Origin: Myotis daubentonii
Lineage: Eukaryota; Chordata; Mammalia; Chiroptera; Vespertilionidae
Assembly (NCBI RefSeq): GCF_963259705.1
Contig: NC_081861.1
Location: forward strand, 109,832,102 to 109,896,101
Length of the DNA: 64,000 bases
Reading direction: 5' to 3'
Shown here in pieces: positions 36,117 through 46,564 of the stretch. The notes beneath the pieces were generated by a model. The model saw only the letters and a list, made by a program, of their open reading frames with translations, searched no databases and was not told where the DNA came from. Made by a program: the position numbers and the translations under genes. Position 1 is the stretch's first letter; the number at the start of each line of letters is the position of its first letter.

Positions 36117-36947
36117 TAATTTCTAGTATGTTTTTAATTTCTTCTTTGATCTCTTTGGTAACCCAATCATTGTTTAATACCATGCTTTTCAGCTTCCAAC
36201 TGTTTGAATTTTTTGGATTGTTTTTATTATAATTGATTTCTAATATTATGCCATTGTGGTCTGAGAAAATACTTGATATGATTTCAATCTTCTTGAATTT
36301 CAGAAGACTTAGCTTGTGACCCAATATGTGGCATATTTTTGAAAATGTCCCATGTGCACTTGAGAAGAACGTATATTCTATGGCTTTGGGGTGAAATTTC
36401 TGAAGATGTCAATTAAGTCCATCTGATCTAGTGAGTCATTTAGGATTGCTGTTTCTTTGCTGATTTTTTTGTCTAGAGGATTTATCCAGTGATGTATTTC
36501 AGTGGTGTATTAAAGTCCCCTACTATGATTGTATTGTTGTCGATCTCTCCCTTGATATCTTCCAGGAGTTTTATTTATGTATTTGGTTGCTATTGCATTG
36601 GTGCATATATGTTTATCAAGGTTATATCCTCTCGTTGTATCAATCCCTTTAGTATTATGAAGTGGCCTTCTTTATCTGTTGTTATGACCTTCACTTTGAG
36701 GTCTATTTTTTCAGATATAAGTATTGGTACCCCAGCTTTTTTTCATTTCCACTTGCCTGAAAGATATTTTTCCATCCCTTCACTTTCAGTTTGTGTGAGT
36801 CCCTTATTCTGAGGTGGGTCTCTTGTAGACAGCATATATATATGGGTCATGTTTTTTTATCCATTCAGCCACTCAATGTCTTTTGATTTGAGCATTTAGT
36901 CCGTTTACATTTAAAGTTATTATTGAAAGGTACTTGTTTGTAGACAT
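36117..36947 (-). pseudogene. L1 ORF2, endonuclease part only
   Basis: The start codon is at 36945-36947 (MSTNKY). The homology covers the endonuclease domain through IILEINYNKNNPK and [15 protein letters not shown], and then ends. Frameshifts and stops occur within it. The reverse transcriptase is absent. Confidence 0.82.
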
Positions 36948-36995
36948 TTTCATTTTTTGTGCCTGTTTTCTTTCTTAGCCTTTTATTTCTTCTTT

Positions 36996-37888
36996 TTAGA
37001 CCAGTCCCTTTAGCATTTCTTGCATTGCAGGCTTGGTGGTGATAAACTCCCTTAGCCTTTTTTTTTTCTGTGAAGCTTCTTATTTCCCCTTCAATTTTCA
37101 ATGATAGCCTTGCTGGATAGAGCATTCTTGGATTCAGTCACTTGCTTTGTATCATTTTGTAAATTTCCTTCCACATTTTTCTGGCCTGATGTGTTTCTGT
37201 TGAGAAATCATTTGATAATCTAATGGGAGATCCCTTGTATGTAACTTTCTGTCTCTCTCTTGCAGCCTTTAAGATTCTCTGTTTGTCCTGAACATTTGAC
37301 AATGTAATTATTATGTGTCCTGGTGTGGGTCTTTTCGGGTTCATCTTGTTTAGGACTCTCTGTGCTTGTGTGACTTTTTTCTTCCCCACCTCAGGGAAGT
37401 TTTCTGACATTATTTCTTTGAATAGGTTTTCTAACCCTTTTTCCTCTTCCTGTTGTTCTGGCACCCCTATTATTCGTATGTTGCTTCGTTTCATTTTGTC
37501 CCATAGCTCCCTTAGACTCTCCTCCTGTCCTTTAGTTTTTTTGTCCAATTGCAGGTCAGTTTGGGTATGTTTTGCTTCCCTGTCTTCTAATTCACTAATT
37601 CGGTCCTCCACTTCTCCTAGTCTACTGTTGAAACTTTCCATGGTGTTTTTTATTGCAGCTATATCACTCTTCATTTATTCTTGAGTCTTACATAAGCTAT
37701 TTATTTTTTCACCCATTTCTTCTTGATTTTTACATAAGTTGTTGAATTTTTTCCTCCATCTGATTTATGAACTCTAGGACCCTTAGTCTGAATTCTTTTT
37801 CTGACACAGTGCATACCTCTGTTTCACTTAACTGCTTTTCTGGGGATTTCAACTTTTCTTTCTTTTGGGGGTTTCTCTGTCTACCCAT
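36996..37888 (-). pseudogene. L1 ORF1, frameshifted
   Basis: The start MGRQRNPQKKEKLKSPEKQ is better preserved than in the copy at 14911. Coiled-coil words (MESFNSRLGEVEDRISELED), the RRM-like IRIIGVPEQQ and RLSNDFSTETHQARK are present. A frameshift lies near 37725, and an in-frame stop separates the N-terminal part from the coiled coil. A run of ten A at the same place as in the plus-strand L1 (complement at about 37058-37067) again shifts the frame before the expected stop. Confidence 0.88.
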
Positions 37889-37914
37889 TTTTGGTCTCAC
37901 CAACTGATCTAAAT

Positions 37915-38870
37915 GTCGAGTCGTGCAGGGGCTGCTCATTGGGTGGCTCCTCGGACTGCGGTTGCTCCTTGGGTGGTCACGGAAGTAGCTGCTCCTCAGT
38001 TGGCAGCCGCTCCCCTGGCGGGTGCTGTTCGCAGCAGTGGTGTCTCCTCTGGCTGGTGGGGGAGGCTGCTCTTTTACCTGCTTTTCCTTGGAAAGGGGTG
38101 GGCTGATCATGAGGCTGCTGCTCCTCAGATGGGGGCGGGCTGAGCGCAGCTGCTGCTCCTTGGATTGGGGCTGGCTGCATGCTGCTGCTGTTCTTCAGAT
38201 GGGGCAGGCTGTTGGTGAGACTGCCAACTTCTTGGACAGGGGTAGGTTGCTTACATGGCTACTGCTCCTCGTACAGATGCGGGCTGCTCGCGCAGCTGCT
38301 GTTTCTCAAATGGGGGATGGGCTGCTTGCACGGCTGCTGCTCCTCTGGCGAGAATGAGCTGCACATGCAGCTGCTGCTCCTCGGATGGGGACAGGCTACT
38401 CACCCAGATGCTGCTCCTTAGACCAGTGCAGACTGTGCAGGGCTGCCGCTCCTCGGATGTGGGCGGTCTGCTCATGTGACTGCTGCTCCTCAAACTGGGG
38501 CAGGCTTCTCGGGTGGCTACTGCTCCTCAAATGGGGGAGGGCTGCTCACAGAACTGCTGTTCCTCATATGGGTGTGTGCTTCTCACACAGCTGCTGCTCC
38601 TCAGATGGGGGTGAGCTGCATGGGGCTGCTGCTCCTCAATCATGGGTAGGCTGCTCATGCGGCTGCTGCTCCTCAGGTGGTGCAAGCTGCTCACATGGTT
38701 GCTGCTCCTCGGACAGGGGAGCAGGTCACTCACGCAGCTGCTGCTCCTTGGACAGGGGCAGGCCACTTGAGATTTCTGCTCTTAGGCCTGGGGCAGGCTG
38801 CTCACGGGGCTGCTGCTTCTTGGACAGGAATGGGCTGCTCACGTGTCTGCTGCTCGTGTAGTTGCAGTGC
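37915..38870 (-). repeat. GC-rich minisatellite in L1 5' UTR
   Basis: About 20-25 imperfect units, mostly 38-46 bp, contain the plus-strand core GCTGCTGCTCCTCAGATGGGG and GGGCTGCTCA. The equivalent position in the L1 at 14640-14880 has only a few units (GAGGAACAGCAGCTG). The array sits just upstream of ORF1 and is purine/pyrimidine asymmetric. Some units keep an open frame on both strands, but there is no sign that this is translated. Confidence 0.85.
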
Positions 38871-39202
38871 CCTGGGCTAAGGTGTTGTGCTGTTCATAGG
38901 GAAGCACGCTTCAGAACTCACAGAAGCCTGCGCCCAGGGTGGCTGGAGAATCTTTGACCATGGGACCACAGATGAGATAGCAGGTGGCTGTAGAGTCCCA
39001 GGTGATATCTGAGGGCACCCTGGGTGGATGTGTGGCTGGGCTCCCAGTTACAGAAGCTCTCCCCTTCAAAAGGCTAGGCCTCTGAGGATGAGCCGTCCTC
39101 CCGGTACTGTTTACAATGGTAGCAGAGGCTGCCTAGTTAGGCAAGCCCAGTTAGCCTGCTCCCGAAAGTCCTGCGGGATCTAACTGTGCCTCACTCACAT
39201 AC

Positions 39203-39207
39203 ACACA

Positions 39208-39242
<35 letters not shown>
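39203..39242. repeat. (AC)n microsatellite
   Basis: About 20 AC units lie within the 5' UTR of the minus-strand L1, preceded by CTCACATACACACACTC. Confidence 0.95.
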
Positions 39243-39244
<2 letters not shown>

Positions 39245-39621
39245 CCCACATGACCACACACTCCTCTTTTCCTCCCTCCCTCACTCACAGTCTCTCCTTC
39301 ATTCCCGCCTTCTTCCTGCTCTATAGTTGGGTCTGGGGTGTATTGACCCATTTGCGGATGGAGTTTCCTCTCCAGGTGTCTGGTTATGAGGCTTTCTCTC
39401 TAGCACTTGGCCAGGAAGGATAAAATTCACCTCGTAAGACACAACACAGAGGAAACAAAGCACGAATGTAATAACAACAATAACCCCACTATAAGTGACC
39501 ACCTGAGAAGAGGGAGTTAGGGGAAAGAAAAGAGAACATAAATTATATCCAAGAGAGAGAAAAAGATAAGAGAGAAAAGAAAAAAGGAAGAAAAAGGAGA
39601 ATATATGTATGTATGTATACA

Positions 39622-40355
39622 CGAGAGGCCCGGTGCACAAAAATTTGTGCACTCAGGGGGAAGGGGGGGTCCCTCAGCTCAACCTGTGCCCTCTCACAGT
39701 CTGGGAACCCTCGGGAGATAACGACCTGCTGGCTTAGGCCTGCTCCCGGGTGTCAGAGGGCAGGCCCAATCCCTAGGTGCAGCCCCTGGCCGGGCTCAGA
39801 GCAGGGCCGATTGGGGAGTTGGAGCACCGCCCCTGTCATGCACAGAGCAGGGAGGATCAGGAGGTTGCAATTCCACCCTCACTCACGCTCAGGGTAGGGC
39901 CGATTGGGGGGTTGGGGCACCGCCCCCTGTCACACTCAAGGTAGGGTCGATGGGGAGGTTGCAGCGCCACCTCCTGTCACGCACAGAGCAGGGCCCATCA
40001 GGGGGGTTGGGGCTCCGTACCCTGTCACGCACAGAGCAGGGCCCATCAGGGGTTGGGGCGCTCCCCCTGTCACACACAGAGCAGGGCAGATCAGGGGGTT
40101 GGGGAGATCCCCCCTGTCACTTACAGAGTAGGGCCGATAGGGGAGTTGGGGCACCGCCCCCTATCGCACACAGAGCAGGGCAGATCAGGGGGTTGGGGTG
40201 CCGCACCCTGTTGTGGTGGGAGCCTCTCCTGCCTCCACAGCAGTGGCAGCACTCAGGATGTCAGACATCCCCTGAGGGCTGTCAGGCTGCAAGTGGGCGC
40301 AGTCCGGGCTGAGGGACCACCCTGAGTGGATCGTTTTCGTGCACCAGGCCTCTAG
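39622..40355. mobile_element. Helitron-derived element with two outward 3' ends
   Basis: The left edge is a minus-strand Helitron 3' end (complement shows TGCACAAATTTTTGTGCA hairpin and CCGGGCCTCTCG, terminal CTAG changed). The right edge is a plus-strand 3' end (CGTTTTCGTGCACCAGGCC, then TCTAG and T). No 5' terminus (TCCTATA... TAATATGC) occurs in either orientation inside. The centre, about 39790-40210, holds eight or nine copies of the 48-bp GATCAGGGGGTTGGGG / CCCTGTCACACACAGAGC unit. Confidence 0.85.
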
Positions 40356-40894
40356 TTAATTTTATAACTTAATAAAAAATAGAGCATTCAAGATGGAGTT
40401 TTAAGGTGCCAGACATTATTTACTTACATTTTTTGTCAATAAAATCATTTTTTAAACCGGGATAGAAGCAGTATCTTTACTTTTAGGAATACCACATGTA
40501 ATTTATCTGAATAATGAAGAATTTAATCACCATAAAGTAAGCATCAGCCATGTATCAAACTCAGTTTCTAGGACCTCCATCACCCACCTGAATGAGTCTT
40601 GTGGGCATTAGGGCCAAAACTTAAGACCCACCCCAGTTCAAAGAAAATATTTTTAAACTAAAGCCACCATGTGTCTCATTTTTATTTTTATCAGTGACTA
40701 AATAAAGTATCTATTCCCCACCCTATGCCCATCTCTCTTATCATTTCTACTATGCCTCCTCTATCTCACATTTTAAAAAGTTTGAAAAATTTTGTTCCAC
40801 CCTTCAGTCTCAGTCTTTCTCAAAGATCATTGCTTTCCACATTTAAATGATGAGTGTTTATTTTTTCTCCGCCTTTATTCTCATTAAATTTCTT
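40356..40894. other. No feature recognised
   Basis: AT-rich sequence between the Helitron-derived element and the chimeric insertion. No exon or known repeat is recognised. The last bases before 40908 are the left target duplication of the neighbouring insertion. Confidence 0.5.
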
Positions 40895-40908
40895 TACCCA
40901 TCTTATTT

Positions 40909-43137
40909 TTTTAATTAAATCTTTATTGTTCATAATATTACAGTTGTTCCTCTTTTTCCCCCCCATAGATCCCCTCCACCCGGTTCCAACCCCACCCTCT
41001 GTCCTCACCTCCCCCACCACTGTCCTCATTCATAGGTGCACGATTTTTGTCCAGTCTCTTCCCGCATCCCCCACACCCCTTTCCCCCCCAAGAATAGTCA
41101 GTCCACTCCCTTTCTATTCCCCTGATTCTATTATAATCACCAGTTTATTCTGATCATCAGATTATTTATTCACTTGATTTTTAGATTCACTTGTTGATGG
41201 ATGTGTATTTGTTGTTCATAATTTGTATCTTTACCCTTTTCTTCTTCTTCCTCTTCTTAAAGGATACCTTTCAGCATTTCATATAATACTGGTTTAGTGG
41301 TGATGAACCCCTTTAGCTTTTCCTTATCCGTGAAGCTCTTTATCTGACCTTCAATTCTGAATGATAGCTTTGCTGGGTAAAGTAATCTTTGTTGTAGCTG
41401 CTTGGTATTCATCACTTTGAATATTTCTTGCCATTCCCTTCTGGCCTGCAAAGTTTCTGTTGTAAAACCAACTGACAGTTGTATGGGTACTCCCTTGTAG
41501 GTAATGGACTGTCTTTCTCTTGCTGTTTTTAAGATTCTCTCTGTCTTTTGCTCTTGGCTTTTTAATGATGATGTCTTGGTGTGGTCCTCTTTGGATTCCT
41601 TTTGTTTGGGGTTCTCTGCGCTTCCTGGACCTGTAAGTCTATTTCTTTCACCAGGTAGGGGAAGTTTTCTGTCATTATTTCTTCAAATAGGTTTTCAATA
41701 TCTTGCTCTCTCTCTTCTTCTGGCACCCCTATAATTCGGATGTTGGTATGCTTGAAGCTGTCCCAGAGGCTCCTTACACTATCTTTGTATTTTTGGATTT
41801 TTTCAGTTAAGTTTTCCGGTTGGGTGGTTTTTGCTTCCTCATATTTCAAATCTTTGAGTATTCTTGCGATCCTCTGGCATGCTGTTGTGAGTCTCTATAA
41901 TACTCTTTATTTCAGTCAGTGTATGCTTAATTTCTAGTTGGTCCTTTATCACAACATCGAGGGTCTCACTAGATTTCTTGAGGGTCTCATTAAGTTTATC
42001 GGTGGTCTCTAGAAAATTCTTGAAAAACCTTAAAAGTGTGGTTTTGAACTCTATATCCAGTAGTTTGCTTTCCTCCATTTTTGTCACTTGTGTCCTGTTT
42101 CTTTTTCTCCGCATTTTTTATGCTTCGCTGTGTCGATAGAGTGTCTTTCTGTGCTAAGTGTCCTATAGGGCCCAGTGGCTCAGCCTCCCCAATTACCTGA
42201 GGTAGACACTCTTGGTGCACCCCCTTGTGGGCTTTGTGCACAGTCTGGTTGTAGTTAAGCCTTGATTGTTGTAGGTAACACTGTTGAAGGAATTGACCTT
42301 CAGGCTAATTGGCTGTGAGAATCAGCTGTGTCTACGGTGGGAGAACTTCTGTGCTGAAGACACCTTTCTGGGGCAAGACTTGCTTCAATGGGGCTTTGGT
42401 GCTCACTGAGTCTGCCCCCTGAGTGTGTCCCTAATGGATCTGAGGAGTTGTAATTGGATGGTCCCACTCTGACCACTGGGTACACTGGCTCTTGGACATA
42501 AGGAGGTGCTAATCTAGCCTCTACCTGAGGCTACCCTGCAGAAGCCAGCTGTAAAGCAATGCAAGTTTCCCTGGGGCCTAAGGCCAGCTTCAGTTTGTTA
42601 AGTAATTTTCAGATTACAAAGGGCTGGGCCTTTCATATGCAAAAGTCTTCCTGCATGGCTTGGGTGGGGCAGTGTCCCAGGGGATCAACAGGGCGGGTGC
42701 AGTGAGCAGTTATGGCTGCTCTCAGTCCTGCCCTCAGAGGCCCCGGCAATCGCTGCGAGCGCCTCGAGAGAAAGCTGCCCTCGAGTTCTGACCGATGCCA
42801 GATAGTCCCGCTTCTCCTGTATGAGTCTGGGTCCCCAGATACTCGCCCAGGATTGGAGCTCAGAGCTTGAGACTCGCTCCCAATTGAAAAAGACAATCTT
42901 GTCCTCAGCCGCCAGCCCCTCTCCACGTGCACCTCCGCATCTTTGTATTTTACTTCCGCACTGCACCTCCTCTGAGTCTCGGTATGCTTTTCTCTTTCCT
43001 TCTAGTTGTAGAATTTCCACTCAGCCAGCCTTCTGTGGTTCTGGATGATGTCCGTTCCATCTTTTAGTTGTATTTTAGAAGTGGTTGTGTGAGGCAGCAA
43101 TCTCCGTTGTTTACCTATGCTGCCATCTTGGTTTCTC
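40909..43137 (-). mobile_element. HAL1 (half-L1), apparently full length
   Basis: On the minus strand it begins GAGAAACCAAGATGGCAGCA, a typical L1-type start, followed by a 5' UTR of about 1 kb, ORF1 (42114-41257) and a 3' UTR with G-rich runs ending GAACAATAAAGATTTAATT. No ORF2 is present. The 3' UTR and ORF1 closely match the HAL1 at 28025-29410, although that copy lacks most of the 5' UTR. It would need L1 ORF2p in trans. Confidence 0.9.
41257..42114 (-). pseudogene. HAL1 ORF1, frameshifted
   Basis: The start is ATG at 42114 (MRRKRNRTQVTKMEES). The helical region (NETLKKSSETLDVVIKDQ) is followed by a frameshift near 41850, the RRM part (IRIIGVPEEEREQDIENLF), a second shift near 41565 and the C-terminal part (RREWQEIFKVMNTKQL, YPAKLSFRIEG) ending MLKGIL. 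It is a decayed RNA-binding ORF1. Confidence 0.88.
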
Positions 43138-43586
43138 CAATAAAAAGATATTTTTAAAAAAACACACCCAAAACCACATTTCATGATTGAAACCCTTAGG
43201 GCATTGTTTCTAGATCACATCAAGGGAGGGCCCAGTTGATGTGGGTGGTCAGCGTGAGTCACCGTGAATCGGCCATAGGACAGTTCCAGAAATTGTCCCA
43301 TGTTATCTGGATTGGGCTGAATGTATTCTGTGGTTTTCAAAAGAATTTCTGTAACAGCTTTATTGGTGATATCTATTTTCTGGCTGGCTTGGAATAACTG
43401 CTTCTTCAGTGTCCCCACCAACAACGATGGCGGGCGCCTCCGGAACTGCGTCATGTCAAAGCTGGGCCGGGACTCACGGACGCACAGCGCTGGGGGAACG
43501 GGCACCAGGGCCGGACCCCCTGCGCTGGGCTCCGCCAGGCCCCCCTCCAGGGCCGAGGGCACAGCCACGGCCTCACCGGGGTCACC
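43138..43586 (-). pseudogene. Processed endophilin-A-like (SH3GL3-like) 5' transcript part
   Basis: The minus strand has a GC-rich leader, then LKKQLFQASQ joined directly to KIDITNKAVTEILLKTTEY and IQPNP. These match the first residues (GLKKQF.KASQ) and a later part of the N-BAR domain of endophilin-A proteins, which bend membranes in endocytosis. The family normally has about 23 residues between the two parts, so an exon seems skipped. After IQPNP the match stops and about 220 bp of unknown sequence leads into the HAL1. The KID.TNK and KTTEY words point to SH3GL3 rather than SH3GL1/2, but from memory only. The start codon region reads ATCG instead of ATGTC. It is non-functional. Confidence 0.75.
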
Positions 43587-43600
43587 TACCCATCTTATTT

Positions 43601-44496
43601 AAACAAGCTTTTTTCAATACCCTAGCCATTTTTTTCAGATAATCTCCTCTCTTTCACTGTCACTATTATCTGCCATCTTGGTTAATCATCCTCATTAATC
43701 AAATAATAATTTACTCCTTCAACAAAATTTTGAGCACCCTATTCTGGATCAGCAACCATTCTATGTACTAGGAATTTAACAGAAAACAAAACAGATAAAA
43801 TTGCTTTTCCATGAGTTTCCAAACAACACTTTCCTTGTCCCATCTCATCTTTTTCTCATTAAGGCTAAAATTCTTTAAATCTGGTACTAGGCTACTTTTC
43901 TTTATTCGAACTCTTGTTTTCTATACATTCTTGGAACTCAAGGGCTATGTATATTCTGATTAATCACAAAATTACTTCACTGAAAATTAAGTATACTTAA
44001 GAAATTTGTGGGGCTTAGGTTATACATTTTGTGTTTGTCCATAGATAAATAATTCTCTATTTTAATGTTCCCATCCACCTTATTCATAAACAACATTTAC
44101 AGACTGACTAATTTTTCTTGGTAGCCACCATTTAATATACTCCCATACACTAATGCCTGTGTATGTAAGACTACATTATGGTCCTGTTTATATGACAGAA
44201 CTAATATTAACTCAAATTAATGAATTTTCTCACACTATTAATGAGTTTCTCAAAATTAATGATATGTCTTATGCAGAAATATTGATTATTCCTTAAAACA
44301 ATTAAAAACACTCAATTTAACTCTAGGTTTAGAAAACACAGGTATGAGTTAACATGCAGAAGATAAAACTGCCTTTGCTACTATCATTTTAAAACATTTT
44401 AAATAAACATCACATTTTATTTATTATTCAATAAGTAGATTATCCTGAGGGGTTTTTTTAAGTAATTTATGTCCTCTGGAAGAAATTATTATTTCT
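43601..44496. other. No feature recognised
   Basis: AT-rich DNA. Words at 43711-43800 (TTCAACAAAATTTTGAGCACC and CTATGTACTAGGAATTTAAC) resemble an ancient interspersed repeat of the 'ttcaacaaatatttattgagc' type, without a firm family. Confidence 0.45.
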
Positions 44497-44506
44497 AAAT
44501 GTTTTT

Positions 44507-44726
44507 TTAAAAATATATTTTATTGATTTTTTTTTTTTACAGAGAGGAAGGGACAGGGATAGAGAGTTAGAAACATCGATGAGAGAGAAACATCGATCAG
44601 CTGCCTCTTATTCACTCCCTACTGGGCATGTGCCCACAACCAAGGTAAATGCCCTTAACCGGAATGGAATCTGGGACCCTTGAGTCCACAAGCTGACACT
44701 ATCCACTGAGCCAAACCAGTTAGGGC
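44507..44726 (-). mobile_element. VES SINE with target duplication
   Basis: On the minus strand it begins GCCCTAACTGGTTTGGCTCA, contains GATTCCATTCCGGTTAAGGG and ends GTAAAAAA plus an A-rich tail. Direct repeat AAATGTTTTT occurs at 44497-44506 and 44730-44739. Confidence 0.9.
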
Positions 44727-44947
44727 ACAAAATGTTTTTAATTAAAGGTTTTAATTTTTTTAAAATTAGTTATCTTTTTTATACCATAAACCAGTCAAAA
44801 GATAATTGTATGAGTGCCTAGTGTGTGCATAATGTTGTTGTATTAAGCATTATCATGATTATTTACTCACCTAAAACAAATAATTATCATGAACAGTTCA
44901 GTGAACAGGAAGAGTTTTAATTTATCCATACCATTATTATTTAAAAA

Positions 44948-45310
44948 CTAGAGGCCAGGTGCACAAGATTCATGCACTGGTGGGGGGGGGGTGTCCCTCA
45001 ACCTGGTCTGCAACCTCTTGCAGTCCAGGATCCCTCGTGCAGTCCAGGGCTCTCACAGTCTTGGACCCCTTACTCCTTACCACCCACCTGCAGCAGTGGA
45101 GGCAGAATAGGCTCCCACCACAGCTGCTGATGCACTTGCCAGCCATGAGCATATCTTCTGGCTGAGCAGTGCTCGCCCTGTGGGAGTGCACTGACCACGA
45201 GGGGGCAGCTCGTGCATTGAGCATCTACCTCCTGGTGGCCAGTGTGTTTCATAGAGACTGGTCATTCTGCCATTCCGTCGATTTGCATATTATGCTTTTA
45301 TTATATAGGA
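44948..45310 (-). mobile_element. Short non-autonomous Helitron
   Basis: On the minus strand the 5' end is TCCTATATAATAAAAGCA with TAATATGCAAAT, and the 3' end has TGCATGAATCTTGTGCACC, then TGGCCTCTAG. Near the 5' end, CCACCAGGAGG and CTGCCCCCTCGTGG form an imperfect inverted repeat. It has no coding capacity. Confidence 0.94.
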
Positions 45311-45561
45311 CTAGAAATCACTCTTTCATCATTGAAAGTCTACTGCACTGAATGATTTTGTGTTTTTTAATTTTGAGAGTTGCCAAAAATATAGACTAAA
45401 AGTAAAAGTGAGAAAACCATTAGAAACAGTGATTTTGTGGAAATTCTCAATGGAGTTCTCCCCCGCCCCCCATTAATTACACCCTAGGTGCCAAGAAAAT
45501 GCTTTCTTCATAAAAAATTTGGGGCTATGTCCAACTCCTAACAATTTTGAGACATGCTTAA

Positions 45562-46564
45562 TCCAATATAATAAAAGCCTGATATGTAAATTGTCCCCTC
45601 AGGAGGTCATTCGACTGGAGTTCCACTGTGAGACCAGTTCAACTGCTCACTATGACATGTGCTGACCACCAGGGGGCAGCAAAGAACAAGGCAGGCATCA
45701 GCAATTTGGAGCTGGCAGACAGCGACTGTGGAGGCGCTGCTGGCCCCAGTGGGCCCTCACAAGAGTGGGACCGCAGCAAGATGGTTGAGCAGGTGAGCAG
45801 GTAGGACCAGGACAAGGTGGGTGCTGCGAGCAGGGGCCTGATCACCCTGCCAATAGCCCTGCAGATGGAGACCAGCAGCAGCGGTGGGGGGAGGGGCCAC
45901 CGCCTGGCTCCCAGGTGCTGAGGGAGATGGGCGGTGGCCGCTCCCTGATTGATCATCCCACAGATGGGACAGGGAACTGGGGGTGGGTGGCAGTGACCAA
46001 CCTTCCACAGTGCCCGGGTGGGGGACTGCGACCTCCTGTCGGTTTCCTGGGGGCTGGGGTGATGAGGACGGAGGTGCAGTGAGAATGCGGGGTGTCTGTT
46101 GAGCTCCCTCTCAATCCACCTGCTACCCTCCCCTGAGACGCCAGGGCATGTGCCAGGATCCTGCCCCCAACCCAGGTGGCCTCTTCTGGGTGAGCTGAGC
46201 TGCAGCTGCCAGGACCGCAGGGGCCGATTGGGCTCCCCGTGGGTTCGTCCAGGAGCCAGTCTGTGAAGCCAGCCAGGAGAGAGTGCACTGTCCACCAGGC
46301 TTCCAGGTGGCACTGCCAGGCAGCCCAGAGGCCCACACAGTGTCCCGGCCTGTGGCGTCCAGCTGCACTCACCACATCTCCATGTGGGGACTCAGGCACC
46401 GTGACATAGGCGGAAGGGGGCATGCAGGGGTTAAGGGGCCCAGGTGCTGCCCGGGGCCTAGAGGTTAGCTGGGGCCTGCCCTTCCACTCCATAGCTAGTG
46501 CTTTAATCACCGGCCAGGCCTAGGGAATGCAACCGCACATGAATTTTCTGCACTGGACCTCTAG
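45562..46564 (+). mobile_element. 1-kb Helitron with GC-rich interior
   Basis: It begins TCCAATATAATAAAAGCC and ends GCACATGAATTTTCTGCACT, then GGACCTCTAG. The interior is GC-rich, unlike its AT-rich surroundings, and contains a long open frame on the minus strand (45639-46313). That frame has no domain I recognise and low-complexity composition, so I treat it as non-coding. Extra GC-rich sequence in Helitrons is often captured host DNA, but no source gene is recognised. Confidence 0.9.

Larger units (their letters stand above)
36117..39605 (-). mobile_element. L1 on minus strand, 3'-truncated, expanded 5' UTR
   Basis: On the minus strand the order is 5' UTR (39605-37889), ORF1 (37888-36996) and the beginning of ORF2 (36947-36117). 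The 5' UTR starts in a T-rich tract homologous to 14480-14540 of the young L1 and holds a GC-rich tandem repeat of about 950 bp. ORF2 stops abruptly after the endonuclease domain, where the sense strand shows GAAATTAAT and then A7. The 5' side is bordered by a Helitron. An L1 lacking its 3' end is unusual, because L1 insertion normally begins at the 3' end. Confidence 0.85.
40909..43586 (-). mobile_element. Chimeric retrocopy: endophilin-like transcript fused to HAL1
   Basis: A perfect 14-bp repeat TACCCATCTTATTT lies at 40895-40908 and 43587-43600. Inside, on the minus strand, comes first a GC-rich leader and spliced endophilin-A-like coding sequence (43586 to about 43138), and then a HAL1 from its 5' UTR to its tail (43137-40909). 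No duplication separates the two parts, so they were inserted in one event by target-primed reverse transcription. The source was either a read-through/spliced host-HAL1 transcript or a template switch between two RNAs. Confidence 0.85.

Noticed and set aside
37913..38861. Several plus-strand open frames up to 158 codons rich in C, G and A
   Set aside because: They are frames of the L1 5' UTR tandem repeat; several frames are open at once, as expected for a repeat without stop codons.
43215..43568. Open frame of 117 codons as a functional endophilin gene
   Set aside because: It lacks most of the N-BAR domain and the SH3 domain, has an exon gap, a damaged start codon region and lies in a retrotransposed chimera with a target duplication.
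45639..46313. Open frame of 224 codons on the minus strand
   Set aside because: It lies wholly inside GC-rich Helitron cargo, overlaps other open frames on both strands and has no recognisable domain; high GC lowers stop frequency.
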